A DNA stretch of 64,000 nucleotides from Yponomeuta sedellus (taxonomy: Eukaryota > Arthropoda > Insecta > Lepidoptera > Yponomeutidae). The stretch spans positions 10,592,692 through 10,656,691 of the forward strand of contig OW203730.1 of NCBI GenBank assembly GCA_934045075.1, read 5' to 3'. A program made the translations under genes and the position numbers. The notes beneath the pieces are model-generated. The model was not told the DNA's origin and ran no database searches. It worked only from the letters and a program-made list of their open reading frames with translations. This document shows, piece by piece, positions 44,171 to 55,074 of the stretch. Within the stretch, counting starts at the first letter, position 1, and each line of letters begins with the position of its first letter.

Positions 44171-44306
44171 AATAGTGAGTGCTCGGAATAATCTTGTCGT
44201 GGACATAAAGCTGTCGGGACGTCGTCGGAGGCGTGTCGGAGGAAGTTTTATGGCGCGACTGAGGGAACGCGCCACGCTGTTCAGAGATCGACCACGGATG
44301 TCCTGA
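44171..44306 (+). CDS. Possible terminal exon encoding an Arg-rich C terminus
   Basis: TTTTTTTCTCTTGCCTTCCAG is a good pyrimidine tract and acceptor ending at 44170. The frame after it reads LVVDIKLSGRRRRRVGGSFM then RLRERATLFRDRPRMS and stops (TGA, 44304-44306). AATAAA near 44383 could be the polyadenylation signal. The GC content is higher than the flanks. No upstream exon was found and I recognise no family, so this could be chance. Confidence 0.25.
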
Positions 44307-45050
44307 GTGACTCAGGAGTTGAAAATGAGGTATGGCAGATTCCACAGTATTGAATAATGGGAGCTAATTAATTAATCACCAAAATAAATATTTGGTCAAC
44401 AACAAACATGTACAAATAAATGTGTTATTTGTCCATTTTTGTCGTTGTTGTTGTTGCACATGTTATTTCTTACATAATCGCCTGTTAAATATTTCGTGTG
44501 CTCTAAAGTGAAAAAATAATAGTCAAACTTAGTAAAAAAATCATTTGTGTGGCTTATAATAAAATTGTCTTGGTGAGCAGAATATATATCTACAAATGAG
44601 CAACAAAACATTTTGCTGGTCGGTTTTGTGTTTCGGAAAATATGTTATTGCCGATGGAATTTGCTGATCGTTTGATTCAAAAAGTCTATGTAAACTTAAC
44701 GACAAATCTCATGGTTATTGCGATATTCGTTCGTTTATTTACAAACTCTTAAGTGTCTCCATTATGCTACTGCATTCATTAATAAGAACAGATTCTTATC
44801 CCTAGTTTCTTGTACAATCTACCCGAAAAAGTTAAGGTAATTTTCAAATAATATTGCAACGTTTTTTTTTGGTCCATATTTTTCTTTATGTATTTGGTCT
44901 GTGTTCCGGACAAAACTTTTGGTAGATATTGTTTGGTGCATGTAGGTATATTATTTTATCTGGTTTTTAAATTTTATATTTAAATGAAATTAACGAAGTA
45001 TAGCTCACTCAAAGTTGTTAACAGACTATTAATCAAATGAAATGAAATTA
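44307..45050. other. Unassigned AT-rich sequence
   Basis: Only the AATAAA near 44383 is notable. Confidence 0.4.
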
Positions 45051-45128
45051 AATTAATTTTTAGCCTCTAAATAGGTTTTTAAATTTGTTCCTTAGCACGG
45101 ATTAGTGCATTAAAAATAAAAATAGTGT
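45051..45128 (+). mobile_element. SINE-B tail-only insertion with target duplication
   Basis: AATGAAATTA flanks at 45041-45050 and 45129-45138. The 78-bp insert is only the last part of the tail (TTTTTAGCCTCTAAATAGG to AAAAATAGTGT), a severe 5' truncation. Confidence 0.85.
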
Positions 45129-45138
45129 AATGAAATTA

Positions 45139-45732
45139 ATTTATCTCAACGTAAAGATTTGCATTCGGTTTGCTGAATGTCAATATACTATGTAAAATGT
45201 CAGCGGATGCCTTCAGGTCGTATAGTAGTAGAGATAAAGGCAGGAGGAAAAAAACATCACAAATCTACGAGAAACCGGGGGTTAGTGTTGTGTATCATAT
45301 TGAACATATTTTTTATTGCTTAGGTATTTTCGCCTTGTAACAGCTTTCTTTATTACCAGCCGTACTAGTTTGCTGTAATTACTTGAGATAACAAATACTT
45401 ATTGCCCAGCTAAGCAGCCATAAAATAATTTCCCTAATTTCAATTTTCGTTGGCGAAGATTCTTATCTCGGGCCAAAGCATGGGTCATGGGTTTAAAACA
45501 GTGAGTCGGTTCATTGAAAAAAATCAACTAAACAAAAAGCCATAAATCACTCACTACTTCCTTCATTACTTCGTTATCGTTTGGGTTAAAACTTACAAAG
45601 AAATAACAGAACGCAGAAGACCAGCGTTAATTATATTTTTTAAGTTTTGATAATAATTATATTTGAAAACGATAAAAACGACACATAGGGTTTTTTGTAT
45701 ACTATAAATATGTCTTTTAATAATTACAAATT
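45139..45732. other. Unassigned sequence
   Basis: Nothing recognised. Confidence 0.4.
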
Positions 45733-46035
45733 ATACTACTTTTTATTTTTAATGCACTAACCCGTGCTAAGGAACCAATTTAAAAACCTATTTAGAGACT
45801 AAAAATTTCACCCATGCCGGGATTCGAACCCGCAACCTCTGGCTATCCGTACCAGCGCTCTACCAATTGAGCCAATGGGCGACTCACGGCATCAGTGAAA
45901 TTTCAAACCTCTTTACAATATTCTCTGTATTACGTACAGGCAGCGACATCTGACTTAAGCAAATTGCATTACTTACAGCCCCGACCACCTTGCAAAGTAG
46001 GTGGTCGGGGCTGTAAAGTAGGTGGTCGAGGTAAT
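45733..46035 (-). mobile_element. SINE-B with folded 5' end
   Basis: A minus-strand SINE-B runs from tail to the GCCCCGACCACCTT part of the body. It then turns back as AAGTAGGTGGTCGGGGCTGT and repeats AAAGTAGGTGGTCGAGG. The end is thus a small inverted plus direct duplication. Confidence 0.85.
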
Positions 46036-46384
46036 GTACACAAGTGTTATTTTTTAATTTTTTGTATTGTGGATTCTACTCTACCTACACCACTCTTGAT
46101 AAAAGCTACGCAACAGTAGTCTATTTACTTTTTATACCAACCTTCTGTTACTGTACTGTTATTTAAGTTCTCGAACTAAGGGCAACGACCAAACGATAAC
46201 ACTCATAAATCAGTTTGATAATTAATTTCTATTTTATTTTTCATTTCTTACTCTCTTTAAGAGAAAATTGAAACAAGTGAACACAGCTCGTTAATTAACT
46301 ATAATAAAGTTCAAGAAGGTTTTTAAAATAATAAATTAGTAACAGTGTGACTCAGCTTTATACTTTTGAGCTACGCAACAATTA

Positions 46385-46520
46385 CCACTGGGGGCCGCCG
46401 TACATTTGTACAAGTGGCCTCAGTGTGGGTGTATTCTCATGTCTGTGACGTCCTTGCCTGGTCATGGTACAGGATATACTAGTTTGGGACCAGGTGAAGT
46501 GATTGTGTCGTGTGGAAGCA
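46385..46520 (+). mobile_element. SINE family H, body without head
   Basis: CCACTGGGGGCCGCCGTACA, TTGTACAAGTGGCCTCAGTG, GTGACGTCCTTGCCTGGTCA and an ATTATTTTTATAATTATGAT tail. The head-bearing copy is at 50915-51085. Confidence 0.75.
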
Positions 46521-46549
46521 CTATTATTTTTATAATTATGATAATTATT

Positions 46550-46815
46550 ATTTTATCTCCCCCTTTGCTAATACATCCCTAATTTTGTCGACGTATGTCC
46601 GCCTGGGACGTCCCTTGCCGTCGCCGTTCCACTCACATTCGTAATATATATTTGTTTCGTCAATCTTACTGCCTTCAGCCTTCAAAAAGTACCCGGAACG
46701 CGTGCGTGCATTCAACGACTTATGAACGTTGATGAAGCGAGGATGATCTGTCCGGATCGTAGTAAGTGGCACCCTGGTCTCTGCCTCCCCCTCTGGGATA
46801 CGGTCGTGAAAATAG
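46550..46815. pseudogene. LINE-derived fragments (coding piece minus, family-E tail plus)
   Basis: The minus strand of 46550-46640 encodes KGRPRRTYVDKIRDVLAKGE, a motif I associate with ORFs of lepidopteran transposable elements. 46735-46810 on the plus strand is a family-E tail (GAAGCGAGGATGATCTGTCC, CCTCTGGGATACGGTCG). The opposite orientations suggest two elements or a rearranged one. Confidence 0.5.
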
Positions 46816-46840
46816 ATATATAGATATAATATAATAATAT

Positions 46841-47232
46841 TGGCCTTTTTTTGCATCTACTTAATGAGATGATTTATACAGCGTCCAGTGGTATCTTCAC
46901 TCACACTAGATGGGTGAAGGGACCACTCGGACGCTGTAGTGCCTGGGACATGGTTTTATAGATGGTGTAGGCTTCCCAGCACCTATACCATCCTGACAGC
47001 TTAGTCGGCCTAGCCCACAGGAAAGACTAGTCAATACGTGCGGAGCCAACCAAGCCGCGGGTTTCCTCACGATGTTTTCCTTCACCGTTAGCGTGTGGTA
47101 TTGCGACTACAAATTCGCAAATGTACGTAACTTTTAAATTAAACAAAGTCATTGGTACATGCCCGCACTTGGGATTGAACCTGGGGCTCCCGCTTGCCAG
47201 TCCATGGTTCTACCCACTGAGCTACCACCGCT
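46841..47232 (-). mobile_element. SINE-C, full length
   Basis: The minus strand starts AGCGGTGGTAGCTCAGTGGG with B box CAGGTTCAATCCC. Then come TACCAATGACTTTGTTTAAT, GTGAAGGAAAACATCGTGAG, TAGGCCGACTAAGCTGTCAG, ending GGACGCTGTATAAATCATCT and CTTAATGAGATGATTTATAC on the plus strand. Confidence 0.92.
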
Positions 47233-47239
47233 ATATAGA

Positions 47240-47350
47240 TATAGATAGAGAACACTTTACTGCACAACCAGAAAAATATTACAACCATGTTACCAAATGT
47301 TATACAATTGGCGCCCTCATCGCTAAAAGCGATCTTTTCCAGACAACCTA
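47240..47350 (+). repeat. Family-D repeat
   Basis: GAGAACACTTTACTGCACAA, TATACAATTGGCGCCCTCAT and TTCCAGACAACCTATG. It directly adjoins SINE-C. Confidence 0.75.
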
Positions 47351-47351
47351 T

Positions 47352-47480
47352 GTTATGTTAAGCCTACACCAACTATAAAACCATGCCCTAGGCACTACAG
47401 CTTCGGAGTGGTCCCTTCACTCATTTAGTGTGAGTGAAGATACCACTGGACGCTGTATAAATCATCTCATTACATCTCAT
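47352..47480 (+). mobile_element. SINE-C 3' part
   Basis: AAGCCTACACCAACTATAAA, GGAGTGGTCCCTTCACTCAT, ACTGGACGCTGTATAAATCA. It starts mid-body. Confidence 0.85.
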
Positions 47481-47499
47481 TGAGTGTGAGTGCGTGTTT

Positions 47500-47640
47500 G
47501 TTCCGTTTTGATGCGCCGTGAGTCACCAGAAGGCCCTTGCTGAAAATCAGTGTTGTGGGTGCAAACCCTCAGCTTATACTGAGCAGGAGGCCTTTTTTCC
47601 GCTGCATCAACATACTGTGTAGCGTTGGAATTTATGTTCA
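47500..47640 (+). repeat. Probable LINE 3' UTR segment
   Basis: AAGGCCCTTGCTGAAAATCA followed by TACTGAGCAGGAGGCCTTTT resembles 27340-27400. Confidence 0.4.
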
Positions 47641-47818
47641 TTTCATTCATCTGTAATTCCTATTTTCTTCTCTTTTTGTTTTACTCCTGCTTTCTTTTCT
47701 GCATTTTCCTTTTCTGTCAAATTTAGTATGCCTATGTGGCTTTAAAGAAATCTTTTTCTTCTTCATTTAACATTAAATTTACTTAAGTAGAAAATTTTGT
47801 TTCCGCAGACGATTTTAC

Positions 47819-48021
47819 TTACTTACTTATTTCCTATAGCGCTGCAACCCTTTGTGGGTCTTGGCTTCCTCCACAATCTTCTTCCACGTGACTCGGGCCT
47901 TTGATACTTTCGAACTTTGCCGTTGCCGGTCCCAAGCCCGGATGAGAAAGAAGGAGGGTTTATCGTAGGGCTAACCACCCGTCTTGGTAAAAAGGATCTG
48001 GCTCCGAAGTCCTACACAAAA
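47819..48021 (-). mobile_element. 5'-truncated LINE with 14-bp target duplication
   Basis: GCAGACGATTTTAC is at 47805-47818 and 48022-48035. The minus-strand frame ends KARVTWKKIVEEAKTHKGLQ then RYRK and a stop, followed by a TAAGTAAG tail, which is a typical ORF2 C terminus. Only about 200 bp were inserted. Confidence 0.82.
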
Positions 48022-48121
48022 GCAGACGATTTTACGGTAAGCAAATTTTCTTCTTAGTTGACGGATAATTTTATTCGCCTCAAAGAAATATATGAAATAA
48101 ATAACACCCCCAGACGACCGG

Positions 48122-48360
48122 TCACCCATCCATGCACTGAACGCGCCCTATGTAGCTTAACCTTCGTGATCTTTTAAGATCACTCAGGCAGCCGGGGCTA
48201 CGAGCGATTGTGATAAACTCCTTGAGAACTGTAATGTATTTAGTAGAGGAAACCAGCGCCTCCGCGCTTTTAACAACGCTCCATTCTTTGATGTTGCACA
48301 AATATGACTTTTTTCTCCTGCCAGGCCTTCTCTTTCCTTTCGCCTTGCCCATTAAATTAG
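48122..48360 (-). pseudogene. RTE-like LINE ORF2 C terminus
   Basis: The frame reads NLMGKAKGKRRPGRRKKSYL then NIKEWSVVKSAEALVSSTK and VLKEFITIARS. It matches in pattern the 'GKR..GRRK.SWL.NI.EWTG' C-terminal zone of lepidopteran LINEs. A GTGATCTTTTAAGATCAC palindrome at 48167-48184 would be the 3' hairpin. The open frame is longer than the homology; the upstream part is not LINE-like. Confidence 0.75.
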
Positions 48361-48761
48361 TCTGCAGCACTACTTTTGCTATTTTTAAACAAAAGTTTAA
48401 AACTGCAAAGCATTTATAAGCAGCACGTGTTCTAGCTAAATATATTATTAGGACTAGCTCGATTTCATTTTTAAGCCGATAAAAATAAAATCGAGCAATT
48501 AACAAAAACAGTAGTCTGATATTAAATTGCAAGTCCGAGACAAAGCAAACGTTATCACAACCTGGCACGAGTAATTTAAATTTGTCTCGCCTCCGCGCGT
48601 AGGTAATTAACACTGCAGTTAATATTTCCTTAATAATTTTTCGCGATTTTGATTTCGTTCCCGCAATAAAGGTGCACCGGTAAACAAAGCCGGTTATATT
48701 TAGTTATCAATACAAACTTGTATTGTACTTGTACAAGATTATGTAATACTCTAGGTAGGTA
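48361..48761. other. Unassigned sequence
   Basis: Nothing recognised. Confidence 0.4.
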
Positions 48762-49046
48762 TAAACTTACGTACATTTGCGAATTTGTAGTCGCGATACC
48801 ACACGCTACCCGTGTTGGAAAACGTCGTGAGAAAACCCGCGGCTTGCTTGGCTCCGCGCGTATCGACAGTCTTTCCTGTGAGCTAGGCCGAAGATGTCAG
48901 GATGGTATAGGTCGGTTGGCTGGGCAAGCCTAATCATCTAAGACAATGTCCTAAGCACTGCAGCGTCCGAGTGGACCTTACATCCATCTCATGTAAGATG
49001 CCCCTGGACGCTGTATAAATCACCTCATTACATAGATGCAAAGGCC
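48762..49046 (+). mobile_element. SINE-C without head
   Basis: AAACTTACGTACATTTGCGA, GAAAACCCGCGGCTTGCTTG, GGATGGTATAGGTCGGTTGG, GGACGCTGTATAAATCACCT, ATAGATGCAAAGGCC. Confidence 0.85.
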
Positions 49047-49164
49047 AAGTATTTATGATCGATCACCGCCTGGTATTAAAAGATTTTTTAATACCGCGCA
49101 TTTATCATACCTAAAAACAGTCCTTACATGACCACCTTAGTTTTTAATTAATGCTTTTATATAT

Positions 49165-49337
49165 ATAGTTATATATTAAACGGGTCAAATCGCGATTATT
49201 TATTAGGTAAAACGTCATTACCTTATTTCCCGACGTTTCGGCAGCGTTACAGTGGCCGTGGTCTCGGGTAGACTCGGGTAGTAATTACGTTTTACCTAAT
49301 AAATAATCGCGATTTGACCCGCTTAATATATAACTAT
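49165..49337. mobile_element. Foldback/MITE element with 57-bp arms
   Basis: Arms 49165-49221 and 49281-49337 differ at two positions only. Core words are GGGTCAAATCGCGATTATTT and ATTAGGTAAAACGT. The 59-bp spacer has CCCGACGTTTCGGCAGCGTT and GTGGCCGTGGTCTCGGGTAG, words seen in a common lepidopteran inverted repeat. The outer arms are AT-rich and no target duplication is clear. Confidence 0.85.
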
Positions 49338-49394
49338 GTATGAGTATCGCGAACCATTAAGAAATACTAATGCATTTAAATACTAGCAAATAAG

Positions 49395-49501
49395 ATAACT
49401 TGAACTTGTAAAACCAAGAGCATCTGCCAGCAAACTGTTATGCAGTTTGGCAGAAACCAACTTCTGTATTTTTTTGTATTTTTATTTGAATAAATGTTTT
49501 C
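49395..49501 (+). repeat. LINE 3' end with hairpin and (CAAT)n tail
   Basis: GCATCTGCCAGCAAACTGTT with ATGCAGTTTGGCAGA forms a strong stem-loop. It is followed by GTATTTTTATTTGAATAAAT and TCAATCAATCAATCAA. Confidence 0.5.
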
Positions 49502-49517
49502 AATCAATCAATCAATT

Positions 49518-50199
49518 ACACTATTTTTATTTTTAATGCACTAACCCGTGCTAAGGAACAAATTTAAAAACCTATTTAGAGGCTAAAAATTTCACCCATG
49601 CCGGGATTCGAACCCGCAACCTCTGGCTATCCGTACCAGCGCTCTACCAATTGAGCCAATGGGCGACTCACGGCATCAGTGAAATTTCGAACCTCTTTAC
49701 AATATTCTCTGTATTACGTACAGGCAGCGACATCTGACTTAAGCAAATTGCATTACTTACAGCCCCGACTACCTACTTTGCAGTTAGGTTTAACATCGGA
49801 ACGATATCACTGTACTCACATGATTACACTATTTTTATTTTTAATGCACTAACCCGTGCTAAGGAACAAATTTAAAAACCTATTTAGAGGCTAAAAATTT
49901 CACCCATGCCGGGATTCGAACCCGCAACCTCTGGCTATCCGTACCAGCGCTCTACCAATTGAGCCAATGGGCGACTCAAACTGCAAAGTAGGTAGTCGGG
50001 GCTGTAAGTAATGCAATTTGCTTAAGTCAGATGTCGCTGCCTGTACGTAATACAGAGAATATTGTAAAGAGGTTCGAAATTTCACTGATGCCGTGAGTCG
50101 CCCATTGGCTCAATTGGTAGAGCGCTGGTACGGATAGCCAGAGGTTGCGGGTTCGAATCCCGGCATGGGTGAAATTTTTAGCCTCTAAATAGGTTTTTA
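49518..50199. mobile_element. Compound SINE-B insertion: one complete copy plus an inverted pair, in one target duplication
   Basis: AATCAATCAATCAATT flanks at 49502-49517 and 50200-50215. Segment 1 (49518-49823) is a full minus-strand SINE-B. Segment 2 (49824-49977) is a second minus-strand tail and tRNA-like part ending GGGCGACTC. Segment 3 (49979-50199) is plus strand from CTGCAAAGTAGGTAGTCGGG to its tail. The low-complexity (CAAT)n target makes the duplication less certain. Confidence 0.85.
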
Positions 50200-50215
50200 A
50201 ATCAATCAATCAATT

Positions 50216-50914
50216 TAAAGTTAAACAAATAAAGTCTTTTATAGGTGAGACGGACAATAAAAAGACAAGTTAGGTATATTAATAGTGTCCTGATGGCACT
50301 CCGGTACTATACGGAATACAATCCAAAAAGTTTGCACTCAATGCTCACTTTTATAGGAGCGTGACAGTACGCATTTCAATTAATTTTATAGCTTGAGGTA
50401 GAAATCTGAAATACCGAGCATTTTTTGATGAAAAGGTCGGTTTTCTTTAGCGGTTTATTTCAACAAAATATTCTCTTCAAATACCTGCACGCAAATGAAA
50501 ACCCCTATTTTAATTTTACTAAAATCCTTTAAATTCCAAGCGTTCGTAAACGAAAGAAATCAAATAAAAAGGTAGTTATTCTGAAACCGGTAATTGGGAG
50601 TTCTATAAAGTTGGATTTAGACAGCCACGTGCGTGCAATTTATAAATGTTGCTGAAGGTTAGGGTAAGGTTACAGGTAACAAGTTTATTATACTTTATTG
50701 CACACAAACATTTCACATGACATCATAACAAGTAAAATGTATAAAGGCGAGCTTATCTCTGTGAGAGAATTCTTCCAGCAAACCTTGGGGAGTCGGAGTG
50801 GAGATGTAAAACGGGTATACGTGCACAACATACTGTTAGTTATTGAAGTAAGTAGTTATTTTTCAAATGAAATCAAAAAGGTCTTATTCAAGCATTTTAA
50901 CGGCTCTTAGCTAC
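50216..50914. other. Unassigned sequence
   Basis: Nothing recognised. A 70-codon open frame at 50698-50910 has no motif. Confidence 0.4.
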
Positions 50915-51085
50915 CAAGACAGAGGTCGCGGGTTCGATTCCCACTGGGGGCCGTACATTTGTACAAGTGGCCTCAGTTTGAGTGTATGTCATGTTTGTGA
51001 CGTCCTTGCCTGGTTACGATAGTAAAAGATATCCTGGTTAGGGACTAGGTCAATTGATTGTGTTGTTTGGAAGTTATTATTATAT
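50915..51085 (+). mobile_element. SINE family H with tRNA-like head
   Basis: Only the 3' half of the head is left: GAGGTCGCGGGTTCGATTCC (B box), then CACTGGGGGCCGTACATTTG, GACGTCCTTGCCTGGTTACG and a TTATTATTATATTATATT tail. Confidence 0.75.
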
Positions 51086-51224
51086 TATATTCAAAGTAGC
51101 ATAGAAACTGCGACTTAATGAACGTTACAACTTAAACGAGGTTTGTACTTTTAACACAGAAACCCGGTACAAATTACTACAATTGAATCATTTTTGCATC
51201 CGACAGAGAACCAAAGCTATCGAC

Positions 51225-51470
51225 ATAGCTCAGAGAATTTGCGATAGCGGCTGGCCATATCTCGGGAAAAACCGACAACCGTTGTTCTTGAGTGGAGACC
51301 GCGACTCGGCAAACGTAGTGTAGGACGCCTTCCGACCAGGTGGGATCCTGACGATGACGATCTGCGAAAAACTACCGGCAGATGCTGGATGCGGCAAGCT
51401 AAAGACAGGGCGTTTTGGCACTCATTAGGGAAGGGCTATGTCCAGCTGTGGACCAATATAGCCTTTTTGT
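51225..51470 (+). pseudogene. RTE-like LINE ORF2 C-terminal remnant
   Basis: Frames read WRPRLGKRSVGRLPTRWD and DLRKTTGRCWMRQAKDRAFW then GKGYVQLWTNIA, with frameshifts. It is the same family as 54889-55051, more decayed. Confidence 0.8.
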
Positions 51471-53947
51471 TGCAATCATTAATTATACGGGTTTAGCTGT
51501 CGTGTACGTATTTATGTAAATAAGTAGTTAGTAAAATTAAGTATGTTAACGCAAAGTAACTACAAACCGTAAAATGAAACAGTTTAACGCGACTATATGC
51601 AAGGCTTAACGCAGCATAAACATAGCTCCTTATTACAGTATTAATGTTCCCTTATATACATAAAATAATATAGTCTACATTTTAATTTCACGTATACACG
51701 TCCAGAAAGGAAACAAGTTGACAGCTTTGCGTGATGATAGGTAAACTGGTTTCGGTCAGGTACCACAGGCAGAAATTACAGATTTATGGTGCGATTGGGG
51801 GATGTGTATTAAAAAATATCTTGTGAATTCACGCACGTTTAAAAACAGCACCTTGATCTATTTTGCAGAACTTCAATTCCTGGCGAAATATGCCAATCTG
51901 CGTAAATTGCAGTCTGTTAAACCGTAGATTAGAAGACTCGACGGAGAAATGTACTTTGAATTCATGTCGTGATAAACTATGTAATATTATGTTTATTTGC
52001 TGTAGTAATATTTCGTTATTTGGTAAGCATCGTGTAAATTTTAACAATTAAATCGTTCAATGCGGCGAACTTAATGCCATAAGCATTTTATTACGTGTTT
52101 TATGTTTATATAATTACGACCTAGTTTTAACTGTTTTCCCAATAAATACTTCTGGCACTACCTTATCCATTATCCTTAACCACCAAATGTTAGATGAAAC
52201 ATAATACTTATTAGTTTTAAGCTCGCCTACCAACAAATATTTTTATTGAGCAATGAAGAATTTTCAATCAATCAATGGCAGTTTTTTGAAACGCTGCCCA
52301 GTGCTGGCAATTTGTCTCTATCGGTGAAATGAGTGCAAGATGTGAGGCAGAAGAATACACCTTTGATTGATTCATTACGTGCGTTATGCGTGTTATAATG
52401 AAAGGTGTTATAAATAAACCTATTTTACGGCAAACTATTTGATGACGACACACACAAGAGGAAACTGATTTCGCGTCAGTTATGCGGTTTTTCACGCACC
52501 ATTTCATTGTGAAACTAGTCATATTCCTCACTTTCGTCCATAAGTAAAATTTTGAAATGGAACATCTTGTTTCCAAATGCACCGATATACAGTCTGTTAG
52601 CTTTTAGAATATAACTTAGACTTATACATTTTATAAGTAAAGTAATATTATTATTATTAAATTATCTCACGAGTTTATTAACTTAACAATAAACCAGTGT
52701 AAACTATAATTTAATACATTAAGTCCTAAAGTAACTTCATACTAACGGTGCATGTAGTGACTGCCTGTAAGTGAGGTAGGTAACACTTAGTTTATTTCTA
52801 GTTATGGTCTATTGTAAATGTATTGGTGTATATCTTGTTGGTAGTCCTAATAAAAATAAAAAAATACCTCGGGCTCTAGAGTAGGCTTCGGTTTTCGCCG
52901 AAAACACACGAGTGTCATACTACTTTCTGCTCTGTATAAAACTTTTCTTATTAAGTTTATTTAATTAAGTGTCATATTAGTTCCGATATTTCTATTACAC
53001 AAATATATCCGATTTTATCCGATAGTAGCCAAGGTATATTCTAAACGCTAACAGACTACTAGTTTTTTTCTTCTTATTTTAGCTTCTTCTTTTTTTATAT
53101 TTTATTCATTTCTTATCTTATCTTACCTTGACTGGCACGAGCCATTCTTTCTTATCCTAGTGTAAACTGGGCCTGAAATTTCACGTGTAGGTAGTAACTT
53201 TTCTTTCACAACGCGCTCATAATTATTCTTATACCAAACAAAAATATTTAAGCTATAAGTAGATCCCTATCGGCACTTTCGTCGTGAAGCGAATAGAGGG
53301 AGACGTAAAAATTGCATTTAGATTAGCCAAAGTAGAGTTTGATAACTTTTGTTTTCTAAAGGAAATTACTTTTTAATGGTAACTAACGAAAATTTGTTTT
53401 CCAGGTTGGTAAATCAGGAGGGTGTCTCAATTTTCATGGGGGACTTTGTCTGTGACACATTGTCTATGACATGATTGACAAACACCTATAACACATATTG
53501 TTGTACCTAATTTCGATAGATAGACTATATATATGGTGGGTACTATTCACATCTACAATCACAAGAAGATGACGTTTTTTTCTACTCTCAAATTATTGCA
53601 TGACTTTTTTTTGTATAGATTTACATACGTATTTAGACCTCCATACAAATATTAATTTTAACCACTCAAAAACTCCTTTAAAGTCGACAGCTCAAAAACT
53701 CCATTAAAGTCGACAATGCCATAAAATAGCTAAATTCCACTCTACCGATCATTTTCTATATGATTATATGAAGGAAAGCCAGGGATCGGTGATAAGCGCA
53801 AGGATTGCAATATATTTTCAGTTAAACAACCAAGAGACCGACGGGAATCTATAATCAATGACAATGACATTTCGATGTATAGAGTAACCTCGCAAACCAA
53901 ATAGTTTGCTGTACTAATCCTTGAACTAAAACTTTCGTAAGCACAAC
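51471..53947. other. Unassigned AT-rich sequence
   Basis: About 2.5 kb with no gene, RNA or repeat that I recognise on either strand. A TAATAAAAATAAAAAAAT stretch near 52845 could be a LINE tail. Confidence 0.4.
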
Positions 53948-54184
53948 ACATTGTAGACTTTTAGTCCGGATTTACTTACGGGTGTTGTTATATCGGAAAA
54001 GTCCGACCAGGTTTCGCTCCGATTCGCAGAGCTTAATCATGGTGAGCAGAGACGGAGCTCGCGTCGTCGGTTGCTTGTCTCACACTACGGGCAAGCGAAT
54101 CTCTGCGAATCGGAGCGAAACCTGGTCGGACTTTTCCGATATAACAACACCCGTAAGTAAATCCGGACTAAAAGTCTACAATGT
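53948..54184. repeat. 84-bp perfect inverted repeat with 69-bp spacer
   Basis: 53948-54031 and 54101-54184 are exact reverse complements over 84 bases (outer word ACATTGTAGACTTTTAGTCC, inner word GATTCGCAGAG). The spacer 54032-54100 is mostly unpaired. GTACTAATCC occurs at 53911-53920 and 54183-54192 and could be a target duplication around an element that starts 27 bases before the left arm. Transcribed, it would fold into a long duplex. A spurious open frame crosses the spacer. Confidence 0.95.
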
Positions 54185-54888
54185 ACTAATCCTCTAACAA
54201 ACAATTTTTCCAAAGTATGTTTTTGTCAATAAAGGTTTAAAAAATGACCCAAATTTAAAAATCTTGCTTACGTGTGAACTCTACAGACTCACGTGACAAA
54301 TATGCACCTAAGCACACGCCTATCTATTTCAATTTCCCTTATCATTTTAAGCACACGTCATAAAATATAGCCGTGTAACGATAATTAATTGCCAGCATTA
54401 AATTTAAAAGCTTTGTGCATCACCCTTTCGTGGGGCCAGCCCCTTTGTAATATTTTAGACACCTTTACGACCGTCTCTTTTGACAGAAACAATGCGTTTT
54501 GTTGCGCGAAACAAAGCTTAGAAAAAATTGCTATAATCTTTGGTAACAAGGACGCTTTTCGCATGTGTGCTTGGTACAATACTGAAAACCTTCACGTGCA
54601 TACATCCTACTTGATTAATTTGTTACAAACATAATAATTATTATATGAATATAAGTCGCATCACGCCTATTACAGCAGTTATCAAATTCAGTCATATTGA
54701 TTTTATTTTTACACAAAGTAGGTAAAACTGATTACGTTACACTAAATCCACCTTAGGCACTACAGGCGCCGCCGGTGCATTGTAAGTAACTACAACGAGG
54801 CTCGTCTAAAAAACACGTGAACCAAGCCTTAATTTTACTCAACTACACGGAATAACTTGTCTATTACTGATGTGCAATAAAGAATCTA
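54185..54888. other. Unassigned sequence
   Basis: Overlapping open frames on both strands (54385-54634) without motifs. TTAGGCACTACAGGCGCCG near 54752 may be a SINE-C scrap. Confidence 0.35.
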
Positions 54889-55051
54889 CGTAGAACGTAG
54901 TGTAGGATGCCCTCCGACCAGGTGGGATGACGATCTGCGAAAAACTGCCAGCAGATGCTGGATGCAGCAAGCTGAAGACAGGGCGCTATGGCGCTCATTA
55001 GGGGAGGGCTATGTCCAGCAGTGGACTACATAATATAGCCTGAAGAACAAG
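54889..55051 (+). mobile_element. 5'-truncated RTE-like LINE with 13-bp target duplication
   Basis: AATAAAGAATCTA flanks at 54876-54888 and 55052-55064. The frame is intact to its stop at 55031: SVGCPPTRWDDDLRKTASRC then WMQQAEDRALWRSLGEGYVQ and QWTT. This is the C terminus of a LINE ORF2. The tail is short (ATAGCCTGAAGAACAAG), so the insert is 163 bp. Confidence 0.88.
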
Positions 55052-55074
55052 AATAAAGAATCTATCTATCTGCG

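Noticed and set aside
52268..52582. 104-codon minus-strand frame
   Set aside because: No motif or homology that I can recognise; length is compatible with chance.
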